Shown here: positions 8,166 to 16,041 of the stretch, in pieces
Numbering within the stretch: the stretch's first letter is position 1
How the letters are laid out: each line of letters begins with the position of its first letter
Source of the DNA: UBA6136 sp041158345
GTDB taxonomy: Bacteria > Pseudomonadota > Gammaproteobacteria > Methylococcales > Methylococcaceae
NCBI GenBank assembly: GCA_041158345.1
Contig: JBEBBO010000122.1
Location: 24,163-88,162, forward strand
Length of the DNA: 64,000 bases
Direction: 5' to 3'
The notes under the pieces: model-generated
The model's database searches: none
What the model saw: only the letters and a program-made list of their open reading frames with translations
What the model was told of the DNA's origin: nothing
Position numbers and translations under genes: made by a program

Positions 8166-9638
8166 ATGAAACAGTCTCTTCAACTTCGAATGGGGCAAAC
8201 GCTTGCAATGACCCCCCAGTTGCAGCAAGCCATCAAGCTGTTGCAACTGTCCAGCATGGATCTTCAGCATGAGATCCAGGAGGCGTTGGACTCCAACATG
8301 ATGCTGGAAACTGCTGACGATGAGCCCATCTCCGGCCCTGAAGGCTCTCTTGCGGCAGAGCCCTGGAGCAACAGTGACAAGGGCAGTGAATATCGCGAAC
8401 TGGCTGACATGGATGCACCGGCGGACATTCCCCAGGAACTCCCCGTGGATGTATCGTGGGATGAGATGTATGACAGCCTACCCACGTTGGGTTCCAATGG
8501 TACTGCGAACCCCGAAACAGACGATTTCCAACAACAAGGCGCTTCGGGTGAGAGCCTTCACGAACAATTGAACTGGCAAATGGAGCTTGCGCGCTTCAGC
8601 GAGCGGGACCACGCCATCGCTACTGCCTTAGTCGATGCCATCAATGAGGATGGATACCTTGGAACCAGCCTCGATGAGGTCCATCAGGGTCTGCTACCAC
8701 AGATTCCAGCACTGGATCTTGATGAGGTTCAGGCCGTACTCCATCAAATCCAAAATTTCGATCCACCAGGGGTTGGCGCTACTGATTTGTCAGACTGCTT
8801 GCGTATCCAGCTCAAACAACTGCCGGAGACGACCGCCTTCAGAGCGGAAGCTCTCACCCTCGTGGAAAAGCATCTGGAGTTACTGGCGAAGCGGAATGTG
8901 ACGGCACTGAAGCGCCTATTGAATCTGGAGGATGACGATCTCTCTAAGGTCGTCGCGCTCGTGCGAAGTCTCGAACCCAAACCCGGCCGCCTGGTTCAGA
9001 GAGACGACACACACTACATCACTCCGGATGTCTATGTCGTGCGAATGAACGATCGGTGGACCGTTCGACTAAACCCCAAGATCTCACCCAAGCTCAGAGT
9101 AAATCCGACCTATTCAGGGATGGTTCGCAGGGCGGATAACAGCGCGGACAACACCACCATGCGCAATCACCTTCAGGAAGCTCGGTGGTTCATCAAGAGC
9201 CTTCAAAGCCGCAATGAGACACTTCTGAAGGTCGCTCGTAGTATCGTTGACAGGCAACAGGCCTTTCTTGATGATGGCCCTATCGCGATGAAGCCACTTG
9301 TCCTCAGGGATATCGCGGAAGAAGTCGAAATGCATGAATCCACAATTTCTCGTGTGACCAACCAGAAATACATGCATACCCCAAATGGCATCTATGAGTT
9401 CAAATATTTCTTCTCTAGCCATGTTTCCACGCAAAGTGGTGGCGAATGCTCAGCAACCGCAATCAAAGCCTTCTTGAAAGAAATTGTGGATGCAGAAGAC
9501 CAGCGCAAACCCCTCAGCGATGACGCTATCGCCTCGATCTTCAAGGAGAGAGGAATCAATGTCGCAAGAAGGACCATTGCAAAATATCGTGAAACCCTCA
9601 ACATTCCCTCGTCTAGCGAGAGAAAACAGGTTTTTTAA
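8166..9638 (+). CDS. rpoN: RNA polymerase sigma-54 factor
   Basis: A 490-residue sigma-54 (E. coli 477). Region I begins with the glutamine-rich activator-interacting segment (LRMGQTLAMTPQLQQAIKLL), followed by an acidic variable region, the core-binding domain, and the C-terminal DNA-binding part with the RpoN box ARRTIAKYRE. It directs transcription from -24/-12 promoters with enhancer-binding proteins. A 71-base gap after lptB contains no clear terminator, so read-through is likely. Confidence 0.97.
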   Translation: MKQSLQLRMGQTLAMTPQLQQAIKLLQLSSMDLQHEIQEALDSNMMLETADDEPISGPEGSLAAEPWSNSDKGSEYRELADMDAPADIPQELPVDVSWDEMYDSLPTLGSNGTANPETDDFQQQGASGESLHEQLNWQMELARFSERDHAIATALVDAINEDGYLGTSLDEVHQGLLPQIPALDLDEVQAVLHQIQNFDPPGVGATDLSDCLRIQLKQLPETTAFRAEALTLVEKHLELLAKRNVTALKRLLNLEDDDLSKVVALVRSLEPKPGRLVQRDDTHYITPDVYVVRMNDRWTVRLNPKISPKLRVNPTYSGMVRRADNSADNTTMRNHLQEARWFIKSLQSRNETLLKVARSIVDRQQAFLDDGPIAMKPLVLRDIAEEVEMHESTISRVTNQKYMHTPNGIYEFKYFFSSHVSTQSGGECSATAIKAFLKEIVDAEDQRKPLSDDAIASIFKERGINVARRTIAKYRETLNIPSSSERKQVF

Positions 9639-9667
9639 TTCAAAAACAACTCGACAGAGAGTCCATC

Positions 9668-9955
9668 ATGCAAATCGAAATTACAGGTCACCACATTGAG
9701 GTCACTGAGGCCATTCGCAGCCACGTCCTCGATAAGTTCTCTCGACTGAAGAAGCACTTCGACAAGGTTCTTGAGGTACACGTCATCCTCAGCGTAGAAA
9801 AGCTGTCTCAAAAAGCGGAGGCAACCGTCCATATCAATGGTGCGAATCTCTTTGCCGAAGACACCCAGGAGGACCTTTACACCGCCATCGACAATCTGGT
9901 CGACAAGCTAGACCGACAAGTACTGAAGCATAAGGAAAAGCACCTGAATCACTGA
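9668..9955 (+). CDS. hpf: Ribosome hibernation promoting factor, short form
   Basis: A 95-residue protein of the HPF/YfiA family (E. coli HPF also 95). It starts MQIEITGHHIEVTEAIRSHV and has the basic helix that binds the 30S decoding centre, but no long-form C-terminal dimerisation domain. It promotes 100S ribosome dimers in stationary phase. It follows rpoN by 29 bases, the conserved order in gammaproteobacteria. Confidence 0.95.
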   Translation: MQIEITGHHIEVTEAIRSHVLDKFSRLKKHFDKVLEVHVILSVEKLSQKAEATVHINGANLFAEDTQEDLYTAIDNLVDKLDRQVLKHKEKHLNH

Positions 9956-9961
9956 TTCAGG
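9943..9961 (+). repeat. Perfect hairpin across the hpf stop codon
   Basis: CCTGAATC (9943-9950), loop ACT, then GATTCAGG (9954-9961): eight perfect pairs around the hpf TGA. No T-run follows, so it is not a classical terminator. It could slow 3' decay of the hpf message or reduce rapZ expression. Confidence 0.6.
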
Positions 9962-9990
9962 GATCGGGTTTAGCATCCGGAGAGACAACC

Positions 9991-10848
9991 TTGCGGCTCA
10001 TCATCGTCAGCGGATTATCAGGATCTGGAAAGAGCATCGCGCTCGTAACCCTCGAGGACAGTGGCTACTACTGCATCGATAACCTTCCCGTGGCCTTATT
10101 CGAGCCTTTTGTGCGTAACGCCATGCAGGATCGGCATGAGGACTACAGCAAGGTTGCCATTAGCATTGATGCCCGCAATCGGAGCAAGAGCTTGCAGCAG
10201 TTCCCGGAGACCTTAAAGCTCGCCGGAGAACTGGGCATCTCTTGCCAAGTGCTCTTTCTGAAGGCGGACAGAGAAAACCTTCTCAAACGTTTCAGCGAAA
10301 CACGCCGCAAACACCCGCTGACAGATAGCGATCACTCCCTCACTGAAGCGATAGATCAGGAACAAGCTTTACTGATTCCAGTGTCCAGTCGCGCCGACTT
10401 GGTCATCGATACAAGCCACACGAATATCCATCAACTCAGAAACCTCATCCGTGAGCGGGTGGGCACGCGAAGTGAGCAGCGCATGTCCATTTGTTGCATG
10501 TCGTTTGGCTACAAAAACGGCATGCCGATAGATGCCGATTTCACCTTTGATGCGCGCTGTCTTCCGAATCCTCACTGGGAGCCAACCCTTCGCGATAAGA
10601 CGGGCTGTGACCAGGAGGTTCAAGAATTTCTTAATGAAATCCCTGAGGTTCAATCTTTTCTGAGTGACGTTTCGCAATTCATGCTCAACTGGGCTCCGCG
10701 CTTCTCTGAGGATGATCGAAGCTATCTCACGATCGCCATCGGCTGCACGGGGGGCCAACATCGCTCCGTCTACCTGACCGAAGCCTTGTCCAAACGCCTA
10801 GGCTCTGGGCATTACGATGTATTGGTTCGACACAGGGACTTACGTTGA
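9991..10848 (+). CDS. rapZ: RNase adapter protein RapZ
   Basis: A 285-residue protein (E. coli 284) with Walker A GLSGSGKS (residues 8-15), the YYCIDNLP motif and the conserved C-terminal domain (FGYKNGMPIDADFTFDARCLPNPHW, then IGCTGGQHRSV). In enterics RapZ guides RNase E to the GlmZ sRNA and so controls GlmS and amino-sugar supply to the envelope. The start is TTG at 9991. ptsN, which sits between hpf and rapZ in E. coli, is absent, and npr is not downstream. The TGA overlaps the next start. Confidence 0.95.
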   Translation: MRLIIVSGLSGSGKSIALVTLEDSGYYCIDNLPVALFEPFVRNAMQDRHEDYSKVAISIDARNRSKSLQQFPETLKLAGELGISCQVLFLKADRENLLKRFSETRRKHPLTDSDHSLTEAIDQEQALLIPVSSRADLVIDTSHTNIHQLRNLIRERVGTRSEQRMSICCMSFGYKNGMPIDADFTFDARCLPNPHWEPTLRDKTGCDQEVQEFLNEIPEVQSFLSDVSQFMLNWAPRFSEDDRSYLTIAIGCTGGQHRSVYLTEALSKRLGSGHYDVLVRHRDLR

Positions 10849-12107
10849 AACTCAGCCTGCAGAAACTTTTGCCCCTGGCTCTGGCGACCTGCGGAGCCTT
10901 TCTCACTTTAGGCGCCGAGAGTAAGGAAAAGAATCCGGGCAGTCGGAAGCCGGACACCTCGACCCAAGCTGAAAAACCAGCCGTCCCTTCATTAACCATT
11001 GTGTATCTCACAATGTCCCTTCCGTCGAAAGTCAACCGCCCTTTTTTTGATCCTGAGATAAAGAGCCTCGGGAGTCAGGGCGCGGCGCTTGGCATCGATG
11101 ACGACAACACAACGGGCCGATTCACTGGGCAAGCCTTCACGCTAAAAACGGTCAATATTGATGACCCTTCAACGCTGGAAACGCAGTTTAAACGTCTGCT
11201 TCAAGACAGACAGTCGTACTTCTTGATCGACTTACCGGCAGATGCAATGTTGCGCCTCTCAAAACTGCCTGAGGCCAAGGATGCTATTTTGATGGATGTG
11301 GCAAACGGGGACGATCACCTGCGTGGTCAGGAATGCCAAAGCAACGTTTTTTTCCTCATGCCGAGCGATGCCATGCGCTTCGATGCGCTCGCACAATACT
11401 TTGGAAAGAAGCGGTGGCAAAAATGGTTTCTCGCCATTGGACAAACCGAAGAAGATCGACGTCTGGCGGAATCGATACGCCATTCTGCCCGGAAATTTGG
11501 GTCGAAAATCATCAAAGAAGCCAATTGGTCATTCACGTTCGATGACAGGCGGACACCGGAATCCGAGGTACCGGTCTTCACCCAAGGGGACGATTACGAT
11601 CTGGTCATGATTGCCGATGCACAAAATCAGTTCGCAGATCTGTTTCCCTACCGAACCTGGCAACCCAAACTGATCGCTGGAAGCGCTGGCCTGACGGCAG
11701 TAGCTTGGCACAAGGCGCATGAAGCCTGGGGAGCCCTTCAGCTCCAGAATCGATTCAAAGACAAATTCGAAAGACCCATGACAGAGAGGGACTATCTGGG
11801 ATGGCTAGGTGCGAGAAGCCTTGGGGAAGCAGCCACCCGAAGTCATTCAATAAATGTTAACGACATCAAACGACAACTGCTGGATCCCGGATTCTCCATT
11901 GCCGGATTCAAGGGCGTCCCCCTCAGCTTTAGGTCTTGGGATCATCAGTTGCGGCAACCCATTCTCTTGGGAGCCGAACGATCAGTCGTCGGGGTTGCGC
12001 CAATTGAAGGCTATCTGCATCCAGAAAACAGCCTGGATACCTTAGGCTTCGATGCTCCGGAATCACTTTGCCACATCAAACAAAAGAGCACATCCCCATC
12101 ACCTTGA
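10845..12107 (+). CDS. Periplasmic substrate-binding protein resembling the PQQ/alcohol-dehydrogenase-associated ABC family
   Basis: A 420-residue exported protein: basic start, hydrophobic h-region (LLPLALATCGAFLTLGA, residues ~7-23), then a type I periplasmic-binding fold. The block LRGQECQSNVFFLMPSDAMRFDALAQYFGKKRWQKW recalls binding proteins found with PQQ-dependent alcohol dehydrogenase systems (the TIGR03863-type family). This is from memory of the family, not a search. No permease, ATPase or quinoprotein gene is near. The TTG start (10845) overlaps the rapZ TGA, so it is translationally coupled to rapZ. The ligand is unknown. Confidence 0.65.
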   Translation: MKLSLQKLLPLALATCGAFLTLGAESKEKNPGSRKPDTSTQAEKPAVPSLTIVYLTMSLPSKVNRPFFDPEIKSLGSQGAALGIDDDNTTGRFTGQAFTLKTVNIDDPSTLETQFKRLLQDRQSYFLIDLPADAMLRLSKLPEAKDAILMDVANGDDHLRGQECQSNVFFLMPSDAMRFDALAQYFGKKRWQKWFLAIGQTEEDRRLAESIRHSARKFGSKIIKEANWSFTFDDRRTPESEVPVFTQGDDYDLVMIADAQNQFADLFPYRTWQPKLIAGSAGLTAVAWHKAHEAWGALQLQNRFKDKFERPMTERDYLGWLGARSLGEAATRSHSINVNDIKRQLLDPGFSIAGFKGVPLSFRSWDHQLRQPILLGAERSVVGVAPIEGYLHPENSLDTLGFDAPESLCHIKQKSTSPSP

Positions 12108-12111
12108 AGTC

Positions 12112-12140
12112 TTGACGAATCGTCGGTTTCGCGTTTAAAT
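12112..12140 (+). promoter_or_regulatory. Sigma-70-type promoter of tRNA-Phe
   Basis: TTGACG (12112-12117) and TTAAAT (12135-12140) are separated by exactly 17 bases. Predicted initiation is near 12147, about 13 bases before the mature tRNA. The element starts four bases after the preceding stop codon. Confidence 0.7.
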
Positions 12141-12157
12141 ACACGACTTGTTCGTGT
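12141..12157 (+). repeat. Inverted repeat at the tRNA-Phe transcription start
   Basis: ACACGA (12141-12146), spacer CTTGT, TCGTGT (12152-12157). It spans the predicted start point, so it is more likely a DNA-level feature than a transcript hairpin; it may also be chance. Confidence 0.35.
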
Positions 12158-12159
12158 CT

Positions 12160-12235
12160 GGCCAAGTAGCTCAGTTGGTAGAGCAGGGGATTGAAAATCC
12201 CCGTGTCGGCGGTTCGATTCCGTCCTTGGCCACCA
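12160..12235 (+). tRNA. tRNA-Phe (anticodon GAA)
   Basis: A 76-base cloverleaf. The acceptor stem GGCCAAG pairs with CTTGGCC and the discriminator A plus CCA are genome-encoded (12232-12235). The D arm has AGCTCAGTTGGTAGAGC. The anticodon stem GGGGA/TCCCC encloses the loop TTGAAAA, giving anticodon GAA. The T arm contains GGTTCGATTCC. The D and anticodon arms are nearly identical to E. coli tRNA-Phe. Confidence 0.97.
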
Positions 12236-12243
12236 GATTTTAA

Positions 12244-12281
12244 GGGCCCCGAAGGCACCCCCTCGGAGGCTTTTTTTTGTC
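12244..12281 (+). terminator. Rho-independent terminator after tRNA-Phe
   Basis: An imperfect GC-rich hairpin formed by GCCCCGAAGG and CCCTCGGAGGC is followed by eight T residues (about 12272-12279). It lies directly after the tRNA and before fdxA. Confidence 0.7.
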
Positions 12282-12330
12282 CCACAAGGCGATAAGCCGT
12301 TGGTTTAACCCACTGCTAGAGTCACACAGC

Positions 12331-12654
12331 ATGGCCTTTGTAGTCACCGAAAACTGCATCAAGTGTAAATACACCGACTGCGTCGATGTTTGTCCAGTTG
12401 ATTGCTTCCATGAGGGTCCTAACTTCATGGTTATCGATCCGGATGAATGTATCGATTGCACGCTTTGCGAACCGGAGTGTCCCGCACACGCGATTTACTC
12501 TGAAGATGAAGTTCCTGCAGGCATGGAGCAATTCATTCAGCTGAACGCCGAACTGTCCAAGGGCTGGCCTACATTGAGTGAAGTCAAGGATGCTCTGCCC
12601 GATGCCGATGAGTGGAACGGCAAACCAGATAAAGCGGATCTGCTCGAACGTTAA
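12331..12654 (+). CDS. fdxA: 7Fe ferredoxin ([3Fe-4S][4Fe-4S])
   Basis: A 107-residue ferredoxin closely resembling Azotobacter FdI (MAFVVTENCIKCKYTDC... and CIDCTLCEPECP). Cys 9, 17 and 50 fit the 3Fe-4S cluster and Cys 21, 40, 43 and 46 the 4Fe-4S cluster. It is a small soluble low-potential electron carrier. The frame is open from 12277, but ATG 12331 gives the standard N terminus. It appears monocistronic, lying between two terminators. Confidence 0.95.
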   Translation: MAFVVTENCIKCKYTDCVDVCPVDCFHEGPNFMVIDPDECIDCTLCEPECPAHAIYSEDEVPAGMEQFIQLNAELSKGWPTLSEVKDALPDADEWNGKPDKADLLER

Positions 12655-12674
12655 TTGACCGACGAAACAGATCT

Positions 12675-12711
12675 AACGCCCGCCTCCCGAAAGGGGTGCG
12701 GGCGTTTTTAT
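12675..12711 (+). terminator. Terminator after fdxA
   Basis: AACGCCCGC (12675-12683) pairs perfectly with GCGGGCGTT (12698-12706), followed by TTTTATTTCTT. On the minus strand the same hairpin could also help end the cysH operon, although its tail there is less T-rich. Confidence 0.85.
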
Positions 12712-12725
12712 TTCTTAAGACTCAA

Positions 12726-13463
12726 TCAAGACTTCTTGAGATTAGCGCCATGAAGCCCGCATTCCTTCTTGGCTCCGTCCTCCCACCACCAGCGCCCCTC
12801 TCTCTCATGCTGATTGGGAAGTGTGGGTCGGGTACAAGGCTCACAGCCGATACTGGCGTAGCCTCTGCGATGCAACTCATTGAAAGGGACATCATAGGCT
12901 TCGATGTAATCCCAGACCTGAGATGAGGTCCAATTCGCCAGCGGGTTGAACTTAATCAGCGTTTTTCCAGACCCGGAAAAGGCCGTATCACTCTCGACCT
13001 CAGCGAGCTCGACCCGAGTCTGGCTTTGATCTCGACGCTGCCCCGTTACCCACGCATCTAGCGTCGCCAGTTTTTTCCGAAGCGATTGCACTTTCCTAAC
13101 GCCACAACATTCAGCGTGGCCATCTTCATAAAAACTGAAGAGACCCTTCTGATGAACCAGCGCGTTAACTGCAAGCGCATCCGGTGAAAGCACTTCCAGA
13201 TGGATGGGGTATTTTTTCCGAACGTCCTCAATCAGGCGATATGTTTCCGCATGAAGCCTCCCCGTATCCAGGCAGAACACCTCTATACCCGGCCTGATCT
13301 GGGCTGCCAAATCCACCAGAACAACGTCTTCTGCCCCACTAAACGAGATCGCGATCCGCTCAAATCGCTCAAGTGCGGCCCGAAGAATCACTCGCGGGTT
13401 CTTTCCAGCGAGTTCACTCTGAAGAGCCCCCAGATTAAAATTCTCAGTCATTTTTTCACTCAA
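12726..13463 (-). CDS. cysH: Assimilatory adenylyl-sulfate (APS) reductase, iron-sulfur type
   Basis: 245 residues in the CysH family. A PP-loop SGAEDV (42-47) binds the nucleotide, and the C-terminal ECGLH (Cys235) is the catalytic cysteine. Cys119-Cys120 and the CEPC pair (Cys207, Cys210) are the four [4Fe-4S] ligands. This points to the APS-reducing, cluster-containing branch rather than enteric PAPS reductase. Thioredoxin should be the reductant, giving sulfite for cysteine synthesis. TTG 13463 overlaps the end of yacG; ATG 13451 lies just after its stop and is equally possible. No other cys gene is adjacent. Confidence 0.92.
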   Translation of the reverse strand: MSEKMTENFNLGALQSELAGKNPRVILRAALERFERIAISFSGAEDVVLVDLAAQIRPGIEVFCLDTGRLHAETYRLIEDVRKKYPIHLEVLSPDALAVNALVHQKGLFSFYEDGHAECCGVRKVQSLRKKLATLDAWVTGQRRDQSQTRVELAEVESDTAFSGSGKTLIKFNPLANWTSSQVWDYIEAYDVPFNELHRRGYASIGCEPCTRPTLPNQHEREGRWWWEDGAKKECGLHGANLKKS

Positions 13464-13695
13464 ATAAGTTAGTTCTATCCAGGGGGATTGGAGCTAATTC
13501 GTCCGTTTCTTCTTCCAGACCCTCGCTGGCATCCGGAATGACATAACCCTCTGTTGCCCATTCCCCAAGATCAATCAACTTGCATCGCTCGCTACAGAAA
13601 GGGCGATAGACCTCAACGGGTGTCCACTCAATTTTTTTTCCACAACTTGGACAACTGACGACTTTAGGCGCCGTGGGGGAGTTGATCACGAACAA
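13456..13695 (-). CDS. yacG: DNA gyrase inhibitor YacG (zinc-binding)
   Basis: A small protein with the YacG zinc site CPSCGKK and PFCSERCKLIDLGEWATEGY, which binds GyrB in E. coli. The frame is open up to 13851, but the upstream residues overlap zapD and look non-coding. Likely starts are TTG 13695 (79 residues, eight bases after the zapD stop) or GTG 13689. The C-terminal acidic tail is typical. It sits in the zapD-yacG pair seen in many gammaproteobacteria. Confidence 0.88.
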   Translation of the reverse strand: MFVINSPTAPKVVSCPSCGKKIEWTPVEVYRPFCSERCKLIDLGEWATEGYVIPDASEGLEEETDELAPIPLDRTNLFE

Positions 13696-13702
13696 TCTGC
13701 CA

Positions 13703-14473
13703 CTAGAAGAGACAACAGGTAAGGTAAAACGGTACGTTTTCCGAAGTCTGCACCGGTCGTTGATTGACATCGCGGTCCATGAATCGAATGGTGAAACGAT
13801 GTTTTCCACCACTAATTTCAGCGAAGTAAGGCGCAGCGATCGGCACGCCAACTCTCAAGAGCTGAAAGGGCATCGCATGGTCCAACGCCTTTTGGTAGAA
13901 CCCCGCAACCGATTCCTCCTTCACGGGCACCGCACTGGTCCGAATGAAATTCAACAGCGTATCCACAGACGCTCTGACCGGTAAAAAGGGTTGAAGCCAT
14001 TCAGTCAGTTGCGCATGACGCACCCCAGGGTCGGCTTCTAGCCATCGATGATAGCTTGGAAGATCGAAGGAGGACGCCCCGCCAGGCATTCCGGACCGCT
14101 GAACAACGCTCTTGAAGAATTCATCTTCCATCACCGTAATCCCCAGCTTTCCCGGATTGGCGAAAAGCTCGCGATTCAAACTCTCCAGCCGCTCTATCGC
14201 TTGATTAAGCATGCGATGGTCAACGCCGCTATGCAATCGCGTCATCCGATTCAGCGTAGAAGTCTGACGGTCTATTTCCTGCATGGCCTCCGAACGAAGG
14301 TCGCTACGACTCGAGATGGAGACCAGTTCAATCAAATGAGATACAGCGGCCCTGCAATCCCAGACCGAGCTGCCTTGCATGAAATGGTCAAGCTGATGAA
14401 AAAGCTGTTCGAGCCTGATGAACAGTCGAATGCGCTCATTCAACGGAAATTCGTAAAGGATGACGTCGCGCAA
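13703..14473 (-). CDS. zapD: Cell division protein ZapD
   Basis: 256 residues (E. coli 247). The N-terminal YEFPLNERIRLFIRLEQLF is diagnostic for ZapD (formerly DUF1342), with an alpha-helical N domain and a beta-rich C domain ending in FYLTCCLF. ZapD cross-links FtsZ filaments at midcell. The start appears to be TTG at 14473, after a G-rich stretch. Order coaE-zapD-yacG is conserved. Confidence 0.94.
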   Translation of the reverse strand: MRDVILYEFPLNERIRLFIRLEQLFHQLDHFMQGSSVWDCRAAVSHLIELVSISSRSDLRSEAMQEIDRQTSTLNRMTRLHSGVDHRMLNQAIERLESLNRELFANPGKLGITVMEDEFFKSVVQRSGMPGGASSFDLPSYHRWLEADPGVRHAQLTEWLQPFLPVRASVDTLLNFIRTSAVPVKEESVAGFYQKALDHAMPFQLLRVGVPIAAPYFAEISGGKHRFTIRFMDRDVNQRPVQTSENVPFYLTCCLF

Positions 14474-14541
14474 CCCATTCCCCCTGTGTGTGCCTCAGTC
14501 GATCGGTATAACCCGATTATAGCCACAGAGTTCAATCCATT

Positions 14542-15144
14542 TCAGGCTTGAGTTCTGGCCTTCTCGAGATAGCGCCGATGCAAGGATTCCACTTGCTTTT
14601 GAAGCAGGTCAAGGTCTCCAGTATTCTCAATGACATCATCCGCCTGATTCAAGCGAGTTTCGGCAGGGATTTGAGCCCTGATGACCGATTCAACCTGATC
14701 GGCTGGCACATGATCACGCCTGGTCACTCGATCAATCTGGACTTGTGTCGGGATATCAATGACCAAGATTCGATCCACCAAATGCTTGTACCCGTTCTCA
14801 AAAAGCAGTGGGATTTCCAGAACAACATAGGCCTGATCTTGCCGATCCGCCTGACTCAGAATTTCAGCCTTGATCAGAGGATGCAGAAGCGACTCAACCC
14901 ATTGCCTTGCCGCCTCATCCTTGAAAATGATTTCGCGAAGACGCCGTCGATTTAGCTGGCCTTCACTCAGAATGCCCTCACCAAAATGTACTCTGAGTTC
15001 TGAAAGGGCTTTCGTACCCGGCTCAACGATGGATCTAGCAACCTGATCAGCATCAATCACCGGCACACCCAACCGGCTGAATATCGATGCGACAGCACTC
15101 TTTCCGGAGCCGATACCTCCTGTCAATCCCACACGATACGGCAC
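14542..15144 (-). CDS. coaE: Dephospho-CoA kinase
   Basis: 201 residues from GTG 15144 (family about 200-206). P-loop GLTGGIGSGKS at the N terminus, the DADQVAR motif, and the lid region RDH are visible. It phosphorylates dephospho-CoA in the last step of CoA synthesis. GTG is preferred because GGGAG lies five bases before it and it begins just after the pilD stop. An upstream extension to 15225 would overlap pilD. Confidence 0.94.
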   Translation of the reverse strand: MPYRVGLTGGIGSGKSAVASIFSRLGVPVIDADQVARSIVEPGTKALSELRVHFGEGILSEGQLNRRRLREIIFKDEAARQWVESLLHPLIKAEILSQADRQDQAYVVLEIPLLFENGYKHLVDRILVIDIPTQVQIDRVTRRDHVPADQVESVIRAQIPAETRLNQADDVIENTGDLDLLQKQVESLHRRYLEKARTQA

Positions 15145-15161
15145 ATCAACTCCCAACGTCT

Positions 15162-16022
15162 CTAGCCCGAATAAAACGAAAGATACGTTGCATTGATCTG
15201 ATCTCCCGCTAGCAAGGCAATCCAACCGGCAAATGCAAGGAAAGGACCAAACGGAATCGGATCTTCGCGCCGCCTGATTCCCAGAAGAATCAGTCCGACA
15301 CCGATAATCGATCCGAAAATCGAGGAAATCAGAATGATGATGGGCAAGTGATTAAAGCCCATCCAAGCCCCCAAGGCTGCAAGCAACTTGAAATCACCTC
15401 GGCCCATACCTTCTTTCTTGGCGATCAGTCGAAAAAGGGCATGAATGAGCCAGAGCAACCCATATCCAAAGGAAGCTCCCAGAATACTGCTATGGCTATC
15501 GACAAACACGTCAAACACACTCAGAAGCAGTCCGAACCAAACCAGGAACAATGTCAGTCGGTCAGGCAGAATGCGATGGTCGAGGTCGATAAAGGCGAGA
15601 ATCAACAAGCCGGTCCCTAGCAAGAACGCATAAATGACCTCTACCCCGGGTCCAAAGTGCATCATCGCAGAAAGCCCCATCAGGGCTCCAAGCCCTTCCA
15701 AAATAGGGTAACGTGCAGGAATAGGATGTTGGCAGGCATGACATCGCCCCCGCAACAGAAGAAAACCGATGAGGGGGAGATTGAACCAAGGCGGGATGCG
15801 CGCCTCACAGTAGGGGCAGGAAGAACCCGGTAAGAGGAGGTCATATCGTCTGTCGTAGGACGCATCAAGCTCCTCACCCAGCGCAGACTGATGCTCCCTC
15901 AGCCATTCTCGCTCCATCATGATCGGAAGCCGATGGATAACCACGGAAGCAAAGCTCCCCAGCACCAGGCCAGTGAGAGCGGCCACCATGAGCCAATAGC
16001 TCTCGGGCATGAGTTCTACCAC
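15162..16022 (-). CDS. pilD: Type IV prepilin peptidase / N-methyltransferase
   Basis: A 286-residue polytopic membrane protein. The N-terminal cytoplasmic domain has the four-cysteine zinc site CPYC...CHAC of the methyltransferase part. The aspartyl protease residues are in IDLDHRILPD and GRGDFKLL. It cleaves and methylates type IV pilins or type II secretion pseudopilins. The start is GTG 16022, or ATG 16010. No pil assembly genes are in the window; pilBC often precede pilD but valS is found here instead. Confidence 0.94.
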   Translation of the reverse strand: MVELMPESYWLMVAALTGLVLGSFASVVIHRLPIMMEREWLREHQSALGEELDASYDRRYDLLLPGSSCPYCEARIPPWFNLPLIGFLLLRGRCHACQHPIPARYPILEGLGALMGLSAMMHFGPGVEVIYAFLLGTGLLILAFIDLDHRILPDRLTLFLVWFGLLLSVFDVFVDSHSSILGASFGYGLLWLIHALFRLIAKKEGMGRGDFKLLAALGAWMGFNHLPIIILISSIFGSIIGVGLILLGIRRREDPIPFGPFLAFAGWIALLAGDQINATYLSFYSG

Positions 16023-16041
16023 CGTTGCCGCCCCTACAAAG

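Noticed and set aside
13456..13463. Frameshift between yacG and cysH
   Set aside because: The short overlap is normal coupling; both proteins are full-length with complete motifs.
13456..13851. A 131-residue form of YacG
   Set aside because: The first ~52 residues lie within zapD and lack family similarity; the zinc-binding domain begins just after the zapD stop.
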